From Mycolicibacterium sp. P9-64 (lineage in GTDB: Bacteria; Actinomycetota; Actinomycetes; Mycobacteriales; Mycobacteriaceae): a stretch of DNA of 64,000 bases. The DNA is taken from NCBI RefSeq assembly GCF_008329605.1, contig NZ_NPKO01000003.1:558001-622000 (forward strand). The letters run 5' to 3'. The translations under genes and the position numbers were made by a program. Shown one piece after another: positions 45,691 to 54,654 of the stretch (positions are counted from its first letter, which is position 1; each line of letters starts with the position of its first letter). The notes beneath the pieces were generated by a model. The model was not told where the DNA came from. It made no database searches and saw only the letters and a program-made list of their open reading frames with translations.

Positions 45691-48141
45691 ATGCGCGCAG
45701 TTCCCGACAGAGCTCAAGTCGTCATCGTCGGAGGGGGTGTCGTGGGCGCGAGCGTCGCCTACCACCTCGCCAAGCGTGGCTGTCGCGACGTGGTCCTCCT
45801 GGAGCAGAACGAACTCACATCCGGAACAACCTGGCATGCCGCAGGTCTCGTGACGCAGGCACGCGGAACAGATGGCACGCGTCAGGTCGTCAAACGAAGC
45901 CTCGAAGTCTTCAACAATCTCGAGGCCGACACCGGTTTTTCGACGGGATTCGTCGCCACGGGAACCATCAACATCGCCACTACCCCCGATCGCGTCGATG
46001 AACAACGACACCAAATGGCAGGGCTCCGATCGAGCGGAGTGCGCGCCGACTTCATCACCACCGACCGAATATTGGAACTCCACCCGTATCTGAATCCTGA
46101 GGGAATCCTCGGGGGCTTGTGGTTCCCCGAGGACGGACGCGGCAACGCAACCGACACGACGATGTCCCTGATCCGAGGCGCCCAGAGAGGGGGCACCCGT
46201 GTCTTCGAACACACCCGGGTTACTGGCACCACCGTGACGAACGGGCGCGTCACGGGAGTCACGACCGAATTCGGTGCCATCGAGGCGGAATTCGTCGTCA
46301 ACTGCACCGGAATGTGGGGACGCGAGTTCGCCGCGCAGATCGGCGTGGACATTCCCCTGCAGGCGCTCGCCCACTACTACGTCGTCACCGACGAGATCAA
46401 AGACCTCCAGAAGAACCTTCCCACCGTCAAGAGCGGCGAGGACCATTCGTATCTCAAGGACGAAGTCAGTGCGCTCATGGTCGGGTTCTTCGAGCCTGGT
46501 AGCTATGCGTGGGCATCACGCGGGATCCCGAAGGACAAGAAGTCGTTCATCCAGCTCCCCGAAGACTGGGATCATCTTGGGCCGTTCTACGAGAAGATGA
46601 TTGAACGAGTCCCGATTCTGGCGGACGCCGGTATCCGCCTCCACTTCTGCGGACCCGAGAGCTTCACGCCCGACGGGATGTACCACCTCGGTGAAGCGCC
46701 CAACGTGCGCAATTACTTCATCGCCGCAGGGTTCAACTCCGTAGGGTTCCTCAGCGGTCCCGGCGCCGGCTCGGTCATTGCCGACTGGATCCTGGACGGC
46801 ACGCCGTCGATCGACCTGCCGGAGGCTGACCCCGGGCGCACCCAACCCCACGAAGTCAATCGGCGGTTCCTGGAGAAGCGGGCCGTCGAGTACCTCGACG
46901 AGTCCTACGAGATTCACTGGCCGTTCCAACAGAAGGCCACCGCGCGCGGTTTGCGTAAGAGCCCGCTGTATCACCGCACCGAAGCCGCCGGTGCGGTGTT
47001 CGGCGAACTAGCCGGTTGGGAACGCGCGAACTGGTATGCGCCACCGGGAGTCCCCCGCTGCTACGACTACTCGTTCGGTCGACAGAATTGGTTCGCCCAC
47101 TCCGCCGAGGAACACCAGGCCGTCCGCGAAGCCGTGGGAATGCTCGACCTCTCGTCGTTCGGCAAGATCCTCGTACAAGGCCGCGACGCCCAGAGCCTTC
47201 TATCGCGACTGTCGGTCAACAACGTCGACTTCGAGCCTGGCCGCATCGTATACACGCAGTGGCTCAACCCGTGGGGTGGCATCGAGGCAGATGTGACCGT
47301 TACGCGCTGGAGCGAGGACGAGTGGGTCGTCTTGTCAGGGCCGGCTACGGTCAATCACGATCTGGCCTGGATGCGCCGTCAAGTCGCACCCGACGAGTTC
47401 GTCACCATTGCCGACATCACCGGTACTCATTCAATGCTCGCGGTCATGGGCCCCGAGGCGCGCAATCTCTTGCAGTCGCTCAGCGACGCCGATCTGTCCA
47501 ACGACGCATTTCCCTTCGGTACCACGCGCGTCATCGATCTCGGTATGACCTTCGTCCGCGCGACGCGGATGACCTACGTTGGCGAGCTGGGTTGGGAATT
47601 GCTCGTCCCGACGGAGTATTCCGACCATGTCTTCGACACGATCGTGGGCGAAGGCACGCATCACGGGCTCAAACTCGCGGGCTACCACGCGATGAACTCG
47701 CTGCGAATGGAAAAGGGTTATCGCAGTTGGGGCCACGATATCTCGGCGAAGGACACCCCTCTCGAGGCCGGCCTCGGCTTCACGGTCAAGTGGGACAAGA
47801 AGGGCGGCTTCATCGGCCGAGATGCGCTGCTGGCGCAGCGCGAACGTGGGGTCGGGCGCAGGTTGGTGCAGTTCGTGCTCACCGATCCGGATCCGCTTCT
47901 CGTGCACGACGAGCCGATTTACCGCGACGGCGAACTCGTCGGCCGGGTGGCGTCGGCCATGTACGGACACACGCTCGGCGGCTCCGTCGCCTTGGGGTGG
48001 GTTACCGCGCCTGCCGCCGGCATCGAAAGAGACTGGTTTACCCACGGGTCATACGAGATCGAAGTTGCCACCGACCGCTTCAAGGCAGATGCCTCCCTCC
48101 GTCCGTTGTATGACCCCAAATCCGAAAGGCCCAAGAGTTGA
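45691..48141 (+). CDS. Dimethylglycine/4-methylaminobutyrate-oxidase-like enzyme
   Basis: An 816-residue flavoenzyme of the dimethylglycine oxidase/MABO family. The N-terminal FAD domain has VIVGGGVVGASVAYHL, and His49 in TTWHAAGL is the covalent FAD ligand of the family. The C-terminal half (about 430-816) is a tetrahydrofolate-binding aminomethyltransferase (GcvT-like) region with YVGELGWELLVPTEY and RMEKGYRSWGHDIS. It should remove a methyl from an N-methyl amino acid and pass formaldehyde to tetrahydrofolate. Its stop overlaps the TTG of purU. The downstream purU-folD pair strongly supports folate coupling, as in pAO1 purU-mabO-folD. Confidence 0.93.
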   Translation: MRAVPDRAQVVIVGGGVVGASVAYHLAKRGCRDVVLLEQNELTSGTTWHAAGLVTQARGTDGTRQVVKRSLEVFNNLEADTGFSTGFVATGTINIATTPDRVDEQRHQMAGLRSSGVRADFITTDRILELHPYLNPEGILGGLWFPEDGRGNATDTTMSLIRGAQRGGTRVFEHTRVTGTTVTNGRVTGVTTEFGAIEAEFVVNCTGMWGREFAAQIGVDIPLQALAHYYVVTDEIKDLQKNLPTVKSGEDHSYLKDEVSALMVGFFEPGSYAWASRGIPKDKKSFIQLPEDWDHLGPFYEKMIERVPILADAGIRLHFCGPESFTPDGMYHLGEAPNVRNYFIAAGFNSVGFLSGPGAGSVIADWILDGTPSIDLPEADPGRTQPHEVNRRFLEKRAVEYLDESYEIHWPFQQKATARGLRKSPLYHRTEAAGAVFGELAGWERANWYAPPGVPRCYDYSFGRQNWFAHSAEEHQAVREAVGMLDLSSFGKILVQGRDAQSLLSRLSVNNVDFEPGRIVYTQWLNPWGGIEADVTVTRWSEDEWVVLSGPATVNHDLAWMRRQVAPDEFVTIADITGTHSMLAVMGPEARNLLQSLSDADLSNDAFPFGTTRVIDLGMTFVRATRMTYVGELGWELLVPTEYSDHVFDTIVGEGTHHGLKLAGYHAMNSLRMEKGYRSWGHDISAKDTPLEAGLGFTVKWDKKGGFIGRDALLAQRERGVGRRLVQFVLTDPDPLLVHDEPIYRDGELVGRVASAMYGHTLGGSVALGWVTAPAAGIERDWFTHGSYEIEVATDRFKADASLRPLYDPKSERPKS

Positions 48142-49040
48142 CCACCGCATCCGCCCGCACCGACTCGACCGACGGCAAAGCCGTCGCCGGTACGAACTTC
48201 GTGTTGACGTTGTCGTGCCCAGATCGCGGCGGAATCGTCCAGGCCATCGCCAATGCGCTGGTCGAAACTCACTGCACGATCAGTGACAGCCAACAGTTCG
48301 GCGACCCGTCGACCAAGGCCTTCTTCATGCGAGTTGCGTTCAGCCGCGAGACGGATCCCATCGAGCTGTCAACGCTCGAAGCCGCCATCACGTCTCACGT
48401 CGCCGGATTCGACATGAATTGGCAGCTGTACGACTCGGCGGAACGGCACCGCATAATCCTGATGGTGTCGAAGCAGGGGCATTGCCTGTCGGACTTGCTC
48501 TTTCGCGTGCATTCGGGGTTACTACCCGTCCACGTGGCCGCCGTCGTGTCGAACCACACTGACTTCGAGGACCTCACCAATTGGTACGGGATTCCGTTCC
48601 ACCACGTTCCCGTGACAAAGGAGACCAAGCCGCACGCGGAAGATGAGTTGCGGCGATTGATCAAGCAGTACTCGGCCGACACGGTCGTGCTTGCGCGCTA
48701 CATGCAGGTGCTCTCCAACGAATTGTGCGATGACCTCGCCGGACGCGCTATCAACATTCACCACAGTCTGTTGCCCAGCTTCAAAGGAGCGAGACCCTAT
48801 TCTCAGGCGTACGACCGCGGCGTGAAGGTCATCGGCGCTACTGCGCACTACGTCACGGGCGACCTGGACGAAGGGCCGATCATCGAGCAGGACTTCATTC
48901 GCGTCGACCACACGCGTGACCCCAAGGAGTTGACGGCGATGGGGCGCGACAACGAAGCACTTGCCCTCGCTCGCGCATTGAAATGGCACGCGGAGCGTCG
49001 CGTCCTGCTCTTCGGCAACAGAACCATCGTCTTCAATTAA
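48138..49040 (+). CDS. purU: Formyltetrahydrofolate deformylase
   Basis: A 300-residue PurU. The N-terminal ACT domain has [19 protein letters not shown], and the formyltransferase-fold C-terminus carries Asn206, His208 ([10 protein letters not shown]) and Asp244 ([12 protein letters not shown]). It hydrolyses 10-formyl-THF to THF plus formate and so recycles folate loaded by the upstream oxidase. The TTG start overlaps the oxidase stop (TTGA); GAAAGG lies before it. PurU at a catabolic locus, rather than near purine genes, is typical of methylamine breakdown. Confidence 0.95.
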   Translation: MTTASARTDSTDGKAVAGTNFVLTLSCPDRGGIVQAIANALVETHCTISDSQQFGDPSTKAFFMRVAFSRETDPIELSTLEAAITSHVAGFDMNWQLYDSAERHRIILMVSKQGHCLSDLLFRVHSGLLPVHVAAVVSNHTDFEDLTNWYGIPFHHVPVTKETKPHAEDELRRLIKQYSADTVVLARYMQVLSNELCDDLAGRAINIHHSLLPSFKGARPYSQAYDRGVKVIGATAHYVTGDLDEGPIIEQDFIRVDHTRDPKELTAMGRDNEALALARALKWHAERRVLLFGNRTIVFN

Positions 49041-49080
49041 CCATCAGCATCACTCACGCATCACACCAGATTGGGACAAC

Positions 49081-49947
49081 ATGGCTGCCATCATCTTGGA
49101 CGGAAAGGCCACCGCATCGGCCATCAAATCTGAACTAGCACTTCGAGTCTCGGCACTCGCAGCGGCTGGTATCACTCCTGGACTCGGGACTGTCCTCGTT
49201 GGCGAGGATCCGGGCAGCATGGCCTACGTCGGCGGCAAGCATCGAGACTGCTCCGAGGTCGGCATCACCTCCATTCGCGTCGACCTTCCCACCTCGGCCA
49301 CGCAACAGGACGTCGAGGACGCCATCGACGCGCTCAATGCAGACCGCACCTGCACCGGCTACATCGTCCAACTACCGCTGCCATCTGGCATCGACCAAGG
49401 GCGCATCCTCGAGCGAATCGACCCCGCCAAGGACGCCGACGGCCTGCATCCGACGAACCTGGGTCGCCTTGTCCTTGGAGAGCAGGCAGCACTACCGTGC
49501 ACACCGCGCGGCATCGTCGAACTTCTCTCCCGATATGAAATACCCATATCAGGAAAGGAAGTCGTCGTCATCGGCCGCGGCGTGACGGTGGGCCGGCCGC
49601 TCGGCCTGCTACTAACCCGACGCAGTGAGAATGCAACGGTGACGTTGTGCCACACCGGCACGAAGAACTTGGACGAACATTTGCGACGCGCCGACATCGT
49701 CGTGGCGGCCGCCGGATCGGCGAGCCTCGTCAACGCGTCGCCGTTGAAGCCCGCGGCCGTCGTACTCGACGTGGGCATCACGCGTACCGAGAACGGCCTC
49801 GTCGGCGACGTTGCACCTGACGTGCGCGCGAGGGTATTCGCCGTTGCTCCAATGCCCGGTGGAGTCGGCCCTCTGACTCGCGCCATGCTCCTCACCAACG
49901 TCGTGGAAGCCGCGGAGCGAGCGGCATCGGCGGAGCGCACTGAGTGA
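49081..49947 (+). CDS. folD: Methylene-THF dehydrogenase/cyclohydrolase
   Basis: A 288-residue FolD. Lys53 in YVGGKHRDC is the catalytic lysine, GYIVQLPLP the folate strand, [17 protein letters not shown] the NADP loop (Val-Thr replace the usual Ser in GRSxxVG, a mild change) and [15 protein letters not shown] the C-terminal motif. It converts 5,10-methylene-THF to 10-formyl-THF, the substrate of PurU. Separated from purU by 40 bases. A second folD, besides the housekeeping one expected elsewhere in the genome, would make sense for this operon. Confidence 0.95.
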   Translation: MAAIILDGKATASAIKSELALRVSALAAAGITPGLGTVLVGEDPGSMAYVGGKHRDCSEVGITSIRVDLPTSATQQDVEDAIDALNADRTCTGYIVQLPLPSGIDQGRILERIDPAKDADGLHPTNLGRLVLGEQAALPCTPRGIVELLSRYEIPISGKEVVVIGRGVTVGRPLGLLLTRRSENATVTLCHTGTKNLDEHLRRADIVVAAAGSASLVNASPLKPAAVVLDVGITRTENGLVGDVAPDVRARVFAVAPMPGGVGPLTRAMLLTNVVEAAERAASAERTE

Positions 49948-49960
49948 TATCGACTGGCGT

Positions 49961-49988
49961 GAACGAGGTTGAGGTGCCGGCCTCGTTC
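49961..49988. terminator. Bidirectional terminator between folD and NCS1 permease
   Basis: GAACGAGG (49961-49968) pairs perfectly with CCTCGTTC (49981-49988) around 12 bases. It lies between convergent genes, its right arm touching the permease stop. No T-run. Confidence 0.5.
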
Positions 49989-51465
49989 AGATGATCGCCT
50001 CGGCTCTCGCCTCGAGGTCGCCGTCGGATTGTTCGATGACCGCATGTTCCCGATCAAGATTCAGATTGCGACACAACAACCAATAGATGGCGCCACCGAC
50101 GGGGATGCCCACGAAGAACGCGACGTCGATGCCACCCATCGCCGCGGCGATCGGCCCCTGGAAGAAGCTGAGGTTCATGAATGGAATCATGACCACGAAG
50201 GTGACGGCGTACGCCGCGATCCCGCGAAGATTCCAAGTACCGTAGATCCCATCGGGTTTGAACATTTCGGTGACCGAATAGCGGCCTCGGCGCACGAGGA
50301 AGAAGTCGGTGAGATTGATGGCCGTCCAGGGCGCCATGAGATAGGCGAGAACCGCGAGGATGGTCGCGAAACTCGTGTTGAGGAAGTCGGCCGGCAGCAG
50401 GGCCCCAGCGACGGTGGCGGTGACGCCGACCAACAGGATTGTCACGACGCGGATGCGCCGGGTGGGTGTTACCGGTCGGACGCTGTCGAGTGCGGTGATG
50501 AGCGTCAGCGATCCACCGTAGACACACATTGCCATCAGCCCCAGCAAGCCGAGACCTCCGGTGATCAGCATCGTCGCACCGAGAGGCTTGAAGACGAGGT
50601 CTCCCGTGGTGGCGAGACCCGGGATGATCCCGTCGGCGGGGAGCATCGCCGCGCAGACTGCTCCAACGGCCTCGAACGAGAACACGCCAAAGAATAGGCC
50701 CGCTGACGTCCAAGCGACGATGGCGCGACGGGGGGTGTCCGGTGGCATGTACCTCGAGTAGTCGGATACGAAGAACGCCCACGACAGCTGGTACGAGGTC
50801 GCGGCGGAAACCACGATGAGGAATGGTGCGAGGTCGAAGGTTCCGCTGAGCGTGAACGCGCCTGCCGGAATGAGCCCGCCGACCACCAGCCCGATCACGT
50901 AGATCACGAGCACAACGACCAGTGCGATCGTGATGACACGCTGCGCGACGTGCAACCAGTGGTAGCCGAAGACTGCCAGCACCACGCAAGCCAGGCCGGT
51001 GATCACCGCCCACGGCTGCGCACTTCCCCAACCGAGTTGCTCGGCAGTCACGCCAAGCAGATTGCCGCCGAGCACTATATATCCCCAGTACACGACGATG
51101 GCGACAACCCAGATGAACAGCGCGCCATAGCGGCCGAATTGCGGCCGCGTCTGAACCATCTGCGGTAGACCGAGGTGCGGACCTTGGGTCGCATGAGCCG
51201 ACACGGGAATCGTGCCGATGACGGTCCCGACCGCGAGGGCGACGAGCGTCCACACCAGATTGAGCCCAAGACCAATGCCAATCGCGCCGGTCGCCAGGCT
51301 GAGCAACTGCGCACTGCCTGCGAACCAGATGGTGGCCTGATCTGTCAGCCGACCCTTGCGTTCGCGTAGCGGAACGTAGTCGATCGACCGCGTCTCGATG
51401 AGCCCCGTTGGCCTGGTCTCGTTCCGGAAGTCGTCTGATCCAGATGGGTTTGATGATGTTGGCAT
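49987..51465 (-). CDS. NCS1-family permease
   Basis: A 492-residue NCS1 transporter (cytosine/purine/hydantoin class) with about 12 membrane segments. IETRSIDYVPLRERKG is the cytoplasmic lead, WFAGSAQLLSLATGAIG TM1, MPPDTPRRAIVAW the central loop and LMAPWTAINLTDFFLVRRGR near TM9. Unlike the NCS1 gene at 8908 it has no cysteine tail. The ATG at 51465 has AGGAG upstream; a longer frame to 51546 exists. It probably imports a nucleobase- or heterocycle-like compound. Confidence 0.92.
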   Translation of the reverse strand: MPTSSNPSGSDDFRNETRPTGLIETRSIDYVPLRERKGRLTDQATIWFAGSAQLLSLATGAIGIGLGLNLVWTLVALAVGTVIGTIPVSAHATQGPHLGLPQMVQTRPQFGRYGALFIWVVAIVVYWGYIVLGGNLLGVTAEQLGWGSAQPWAVITGLACVVLAVFGYHWLHVAQRVITIALVVVLVIYVIGLVVGGLIPAGAFTLSGTFDLAPFLIVVSAATSYQLSWAFFVSDYSRYMPPDTPRRAIVAWTSAGLFFGVFSFEAVGAVCAAMLPADGIIPGLATTGDLVFKPLGATMLITGGLGLLGLMAMCVYGGSLTLITALDSVRPVTPTRRIRVVTILLVGVTATVAGALLPADFLNTSFATILAVLAYLMAPWTAINLTDFFLVRRGRYSVTEMFKPDGIYGTWNLRGIAAYAVTFVVMIPFMNLSFFQGPIAAAMGGIDVAFFVGIPVGGAIYWLLCRNLNLDREHAVIEQSDGDLEARAEAII

Positions 51466-51881
51466 GTGATGGGCTCCTGCAGAGTTGGTGGAGAATCTAG
51501 AGTGCCGATCGGCGTACGCTGGAGCGACTGACACGCTCCGAAACATCAGTCCGGCAATATATTTGGCGTCACGGATCCCGGGGCTTCCGTGGCCCTCGAT
51601 GCCTCTCGCGCTCGGCCTCTGTCATTCCGCCCCACACCCCGAAAGTCTGACGACTTGACGGTCGAATTCGCGACAACCTCCAGCCGGCCGGCCCGAATGG
51701 CCGCGATGCGGCCGTTAGACGACTGCCACCAGATGACGTACCTCACGGTACGAACGACGCGTTGCGAGAGGAACCCTACAGCCGGCTAAATCTCGAGTGA
51801 AGCGCTGTATTCCAGTCCGATACCAGTGGTGCGACAGACATGCAATCCTCCCAGTACCCGTGACCATTGAGGACTGCACCG
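51466..51881. other. Divergent region between NCS1 permease and unknown gene
   Basis: No gene in these 416 bases. CGTACC-TCAC-GGTACG (51737-51752) is a perfect inverted repeat of operator size, 130 bases before the plus-strand gene. The remaining sequence shows nothing I can name. Confidence 0.45.
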
Positions 51882-52688
51882 ATGCATACCGCTCGCCAAC
51901 TCGTCGCGAGAGAATTCGCCGTGACGATGGGCGGCTCGACGGCGAGTCGCGAAGACCTCCTTCCCGATTGGGGGCCGCTCGACCGCCTTGGAGTCGTCGT
52001 ACACGAACCGTTTGGCGCAATTGGTGCGTCACACCTCATCCAGTTGGCGATCACCGCCTACTACGACATACGTCCCAACAGGCGGGATGGATTCCCATCA
52101 CCCGGCAACTACATGGATCCGCGGGCCGTCTATCCCGAGATCTACCTGTTTCACGTTGGCGGGCGATGGGGCAATCACAGCGACTTCGACTTCTGGCCAG
52201 CCCGCAAGGAGGTGTTCCTCCCGAACGACCCGCGTCGGGTACTTGATGCAATCAATGACCGGGCAATCACGCGGCTGGCGGTTCCAGACGGCGCGACGAC
52301 GCGCGTCGAGCACGAGTTCAAGGAGCCGGCGGCGGCCATCGACCGAATGACCAACGCGTGGGCCTACTCTCCCAGCGGCCGCGTGGCGCACGGCAACATC
52401 AGCATTTGCGGTCTGTCCCGACGCACCGAGGTGAATGTGAAGTCCACCCTCAATCCCGCGCGAGGTTCGATCCGGGCGGCGGCGCAGCCCGAGTCATTCG
52501 ACGAGGACGAAGACCTAAGGCAACGCTCGTACGCTCATCGCCGGATCATCCGCGCAGACGAGTCGAGCGAAGGACTGGAAGCAGCCCGTGCAGCCCGCGA
52601 ATCGATTAGGACCGACGGCAAGGCCACCGAGACGTACAGGTCCATGGCAATCGGGGATGCGCTCGCGTGCCTCGCTCCGTCCCGATGA
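51882..52688 (+). CDS. Protein of unknown family upstream of an ADC-like gene
   Basis: A 268-residue protein from the ATG at 51882 (GAGG nine bases upstream; TTG at 51867 possible). It begins MHTARQLVAREFAVTMGGS. Distinct blocks are VVHEPFGAIGASHLIQLAI, YYDIRPNRRDGFPSPGNYMD, IYLFHVGGRWGNHSDFDFW and RKEVFLPNDPRRVLDAI. I do not recognise the family. It is acidic and soluble, with no signal peptide. The coding pattern is normal and the gene is same-strand with the ADC-like gene 210 bases on, so it is likely real. Conserved aromatic/His patches could form a binding site. Confidence 0.75.
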   Translation: MHTARQLVAREFAVTMGGSTASREDLLPDWGPLDRLGVVVHEPFGAIGASHLIQLAITAYYDIRPNRRDGFPSPGNYMDPRAVYPEIYLFHVGGRWGNHSDFDFWPARKEVFLPNDPRRVLDAINDRAITRLAVPDGATTRVEHEFKEPAAAIDRMTNAWAYSPSGRVAHGNISICGLSRRTEVNVKSTLNPARGSIRAAAQPESFDEDEDLRQRSYAHRRIIRADESSEGLEAARAARESIRTDGKATETYRSMAIGDALACLAPSR

Positions 52689-52898
52689 GACGTCCAATCG
52701 AGAGCCGGTCTGACTCGGTTACCCAGTGCTACGAGCGTATGACGATGACGTCGACCTTCATACGAGCACCGGCTAGTAGCTCCGCTCCCCGCGGAACTAC
52801 CTTTCACAGAGGTGCAAGCACGACCGTGTCCGAGCCGCCGCATCGCCGAATCGTTCAAAATCGTTGCCGCACTACAACTATCTACGAAAGGCACAGGA

Positions 52899-53711
52899 AT
52901 GGGCTATCTCAAGTCCGCGGAAGAAGTCGAGGAACTCAAGGAATTCTTCGCCAGGCCCGGGTTCGTATCCGAAACACTGACGATCGAGTTCACCACAACC
53001 CCTGAGTTTGCGCGCTCGGCGCTGCCTCCGTGTTTCGACACCGTCGCGGAGCCAACCGGTTACGTCGCGATCGCGCGCTACCAGAGCAGTGGGATGGGTG
53101 AATTCCCGTGCGCATGGGTGTTCCTAGCTGCGTCCTATCAAGGGACCGAGGGCATCTTCCCGATCGCCAGCTACTTTGGTGATGCCACCGACATCACGTG
53201 GATTCGGGAAGTCTGGGGCGAGCCCGGAAAGGCCGCCAAGACTGGGCTCTTCCAAGATGGCGATCACCGACACGGGTACAGCTTTCGGATGGGAACCCGG
53301 ATCATGGAGCTGGAGGCCGATCTCGGCACCGAGCAGATCACCGATGGCCCGCAGAGCATGCCTAGCTACTACTTCGAACTCAAGATGATTCTGAGTTCGA
53401 ACGGCGGCGGGCTGGAGTTCGACCCAATCGTCGTTCAGATGGACGTGCACGAGGACGCAACGAGCTACCGCACGGGCGACGGCAGGTTCGTACTCGAAAG
53501 CAGTCCGTTCGATCCACTAGGTGAGATCCCCGTGGTCGGCGTCGGTGAAGCGTCGTGGAAAGTGAGCTCGTCCCGGTACGAGATCACAAAGTACGACTCG
53601 CAGCCCAATCGCGACGACTACCTGCCATGGGCGTATGCCGACCGCTACTGGGACGACCCCCGGAAACTGCCGGTGCCCCGCCGATTCCGGACGGCTTCGG
53701 TGACCAAGTAA
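52899..53711 (+). CDS. Acetoacetate-decarboxylase-like protein lacking the Schiff-base lysine
   Basis: A 270-residue ADC-superfamily protein starting MGYLKSAEEVEELKEFF, close to the 19311 copy. EFARSALPP (37-45) is kept, but the active-site stretch reads REVWGEPGKAAK: Gly110 replaces the Schiff-base lysine and only Lys111, in the position of the second lysine, remains. It may be non-decarboxylating, or use Lys111 or Lys114. The ATG at 52899 is chosen over the longer frame from 52812 because family sequence starts there. It precedes the SMR pair. Confidence 0.85.
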   Translation: MGYLKSAEEVEELKEFFARPGFVSETLTIEFTTTPEFARSALPPCFDTVAEPTGYVAIARYQSSGMGEFPCAWVFLAASYQGTEGIFPIASYFGDATDITWIREVWGEPGKAAKTGLFQDGDHRHGYSFRMGTRIMELEADLGTEQITDGPQSMPSYYFELKMILSSNGGGLEFDPIVVQMDVHEDATSYRTGDGRFVLESSPFDPLGEIPVVGVGEASWKVSSSRYEITKYDSQPNRDDYLPWAYADRYWDDPRKLPVPRRFRTASVTK

Positions 53712-53870
53712 GTACCGCAACCGCGTTCGTGTAGACCGACGGCGGATACGACGATCACGGCAAGAGTCAGCGAACCCAGGATTCGCGGACGGGGCGGTCG
53801 GCGCTGGTTCATCGCCACGCCGACCGCTCCGAATTCTTGGAAACCTCACACTAATTGGGAGTCGGAAGTC

Positions 53871-54233
53871 GTGAACAAATGGGCGCTGCTGACCGCTGCG
53901 ATCTTGACGGAAGTGGTTGCGACCTTGTCACTGCGCGCTTCGCAGGACCATCCCGGATGGTATGCGGTGGTAGCCGTCGGCTACGTCATGTCGTTCGTCC
54001 TGGTGATGCGAGTGCTGCGAGCGGGCATTCCAATCGGCGTCACCTATGGCATCTGGGGGGCCTGCGGCACGGCCCTGATCGCGGTGTCGGCGGCGATGAT
54101 CTTCGGTGACCCGTTCACCTGGCCGATCGTCGTCGGCATCGGGTTCATCGTGCTCGGGGTCATTCTGGTCGAATTCGGATTGCATGCCGCCGAAGGGGAT
54201 CAAAAGGCCGCCGTCGCTGGACCATCCGCGTGA
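53871..54233 (+). CDS. SMR-family multidrug/amine exporter subunit 1
   Basis: A 120-residue small multidrug resistance protein with four membrane helices. The essential Glu14 is in TAAILTEVVATLSLR, and YGIWGACG is the TM3 motif. It overlaps the next SMR gene by GTGA, which is the mark of a paired, heteromeric SMR pump. GTG start at 53871. In pAO1 the NepA/NepB pair exports methylamine; here the setting beside methyl-amine oxidases suggests a like role, without proof. Confidence 0.92.
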   Translation: MNKWALLTAAILTEVVATLSLRASQDHPGWYAVVAVGYVMSFVLVMRVLRAGIPIGVTYGIWGACGTALIAVSAAMIFGDPFTWPIVVGIGFIVLGVILVEFGLHAAEGDQKAAVAGPSA

Positions 54234-54559
54234 TGTGGCTGGCCCTCGCGGGCGCTATAGCAATCGAAGTCGTATCGACGCTCTTGATGCGCACATCCAG
54301 CGCGACCGGCAACAAGTTCTTGCTGATCCCGGTCATCGTCGGCTACGCGCTATCCTTCGCGCTGCTCACGGTCTGCTTGTCACGTGGTATGCCGGTGGGC
54401 ATCGCCTACGGCATTTGGACGGCGTGCGGCGTCGCGTTGGTCGCGATACTCGCGAAGTTTCTGTTCAAGGAGCCCCTCACTTGGCTTATGGGCGTTGGGA
54501 TTTGCTGCATCATCGTGGGCGTGTTGACGATCGAGATGCTCGCACCAACTCGAGTATGA
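54230..54559 (+). CDS. SMR-family multidrug/amine exporter subunit 2
   Basis: A 109-residue SMR partner. The essential Glu is Glu13 in AIAIEVVSTLLMR (equivalent to Glu14), and AYGIWTACG is the TM3 motif. The length and overlap with the first subunit support a heteromeric pump. Its C-terminus is shorter than that of subunit 1. It should insert in the opposite orientation to its partner. Confidence 0.92.
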   Translation: MMWLALAGAIAIEVVSTLLMRTSSATGNKFLLIPVIVGYALSFALLTVCLSRGMPVGIAYGIWTACGVALVAILAKFLFKEPLTWLMGVGICCIIVGVLTIEMLAPTRV

Positions 54560-54654
54560 ACACCACGCCAATGTTCGATCTTCATCACGATGGGTAACGG
54601 CACGCCATCGCAGCACACTTGTTCATAGATCCCAACGCAAGGAGCAATGAATCT

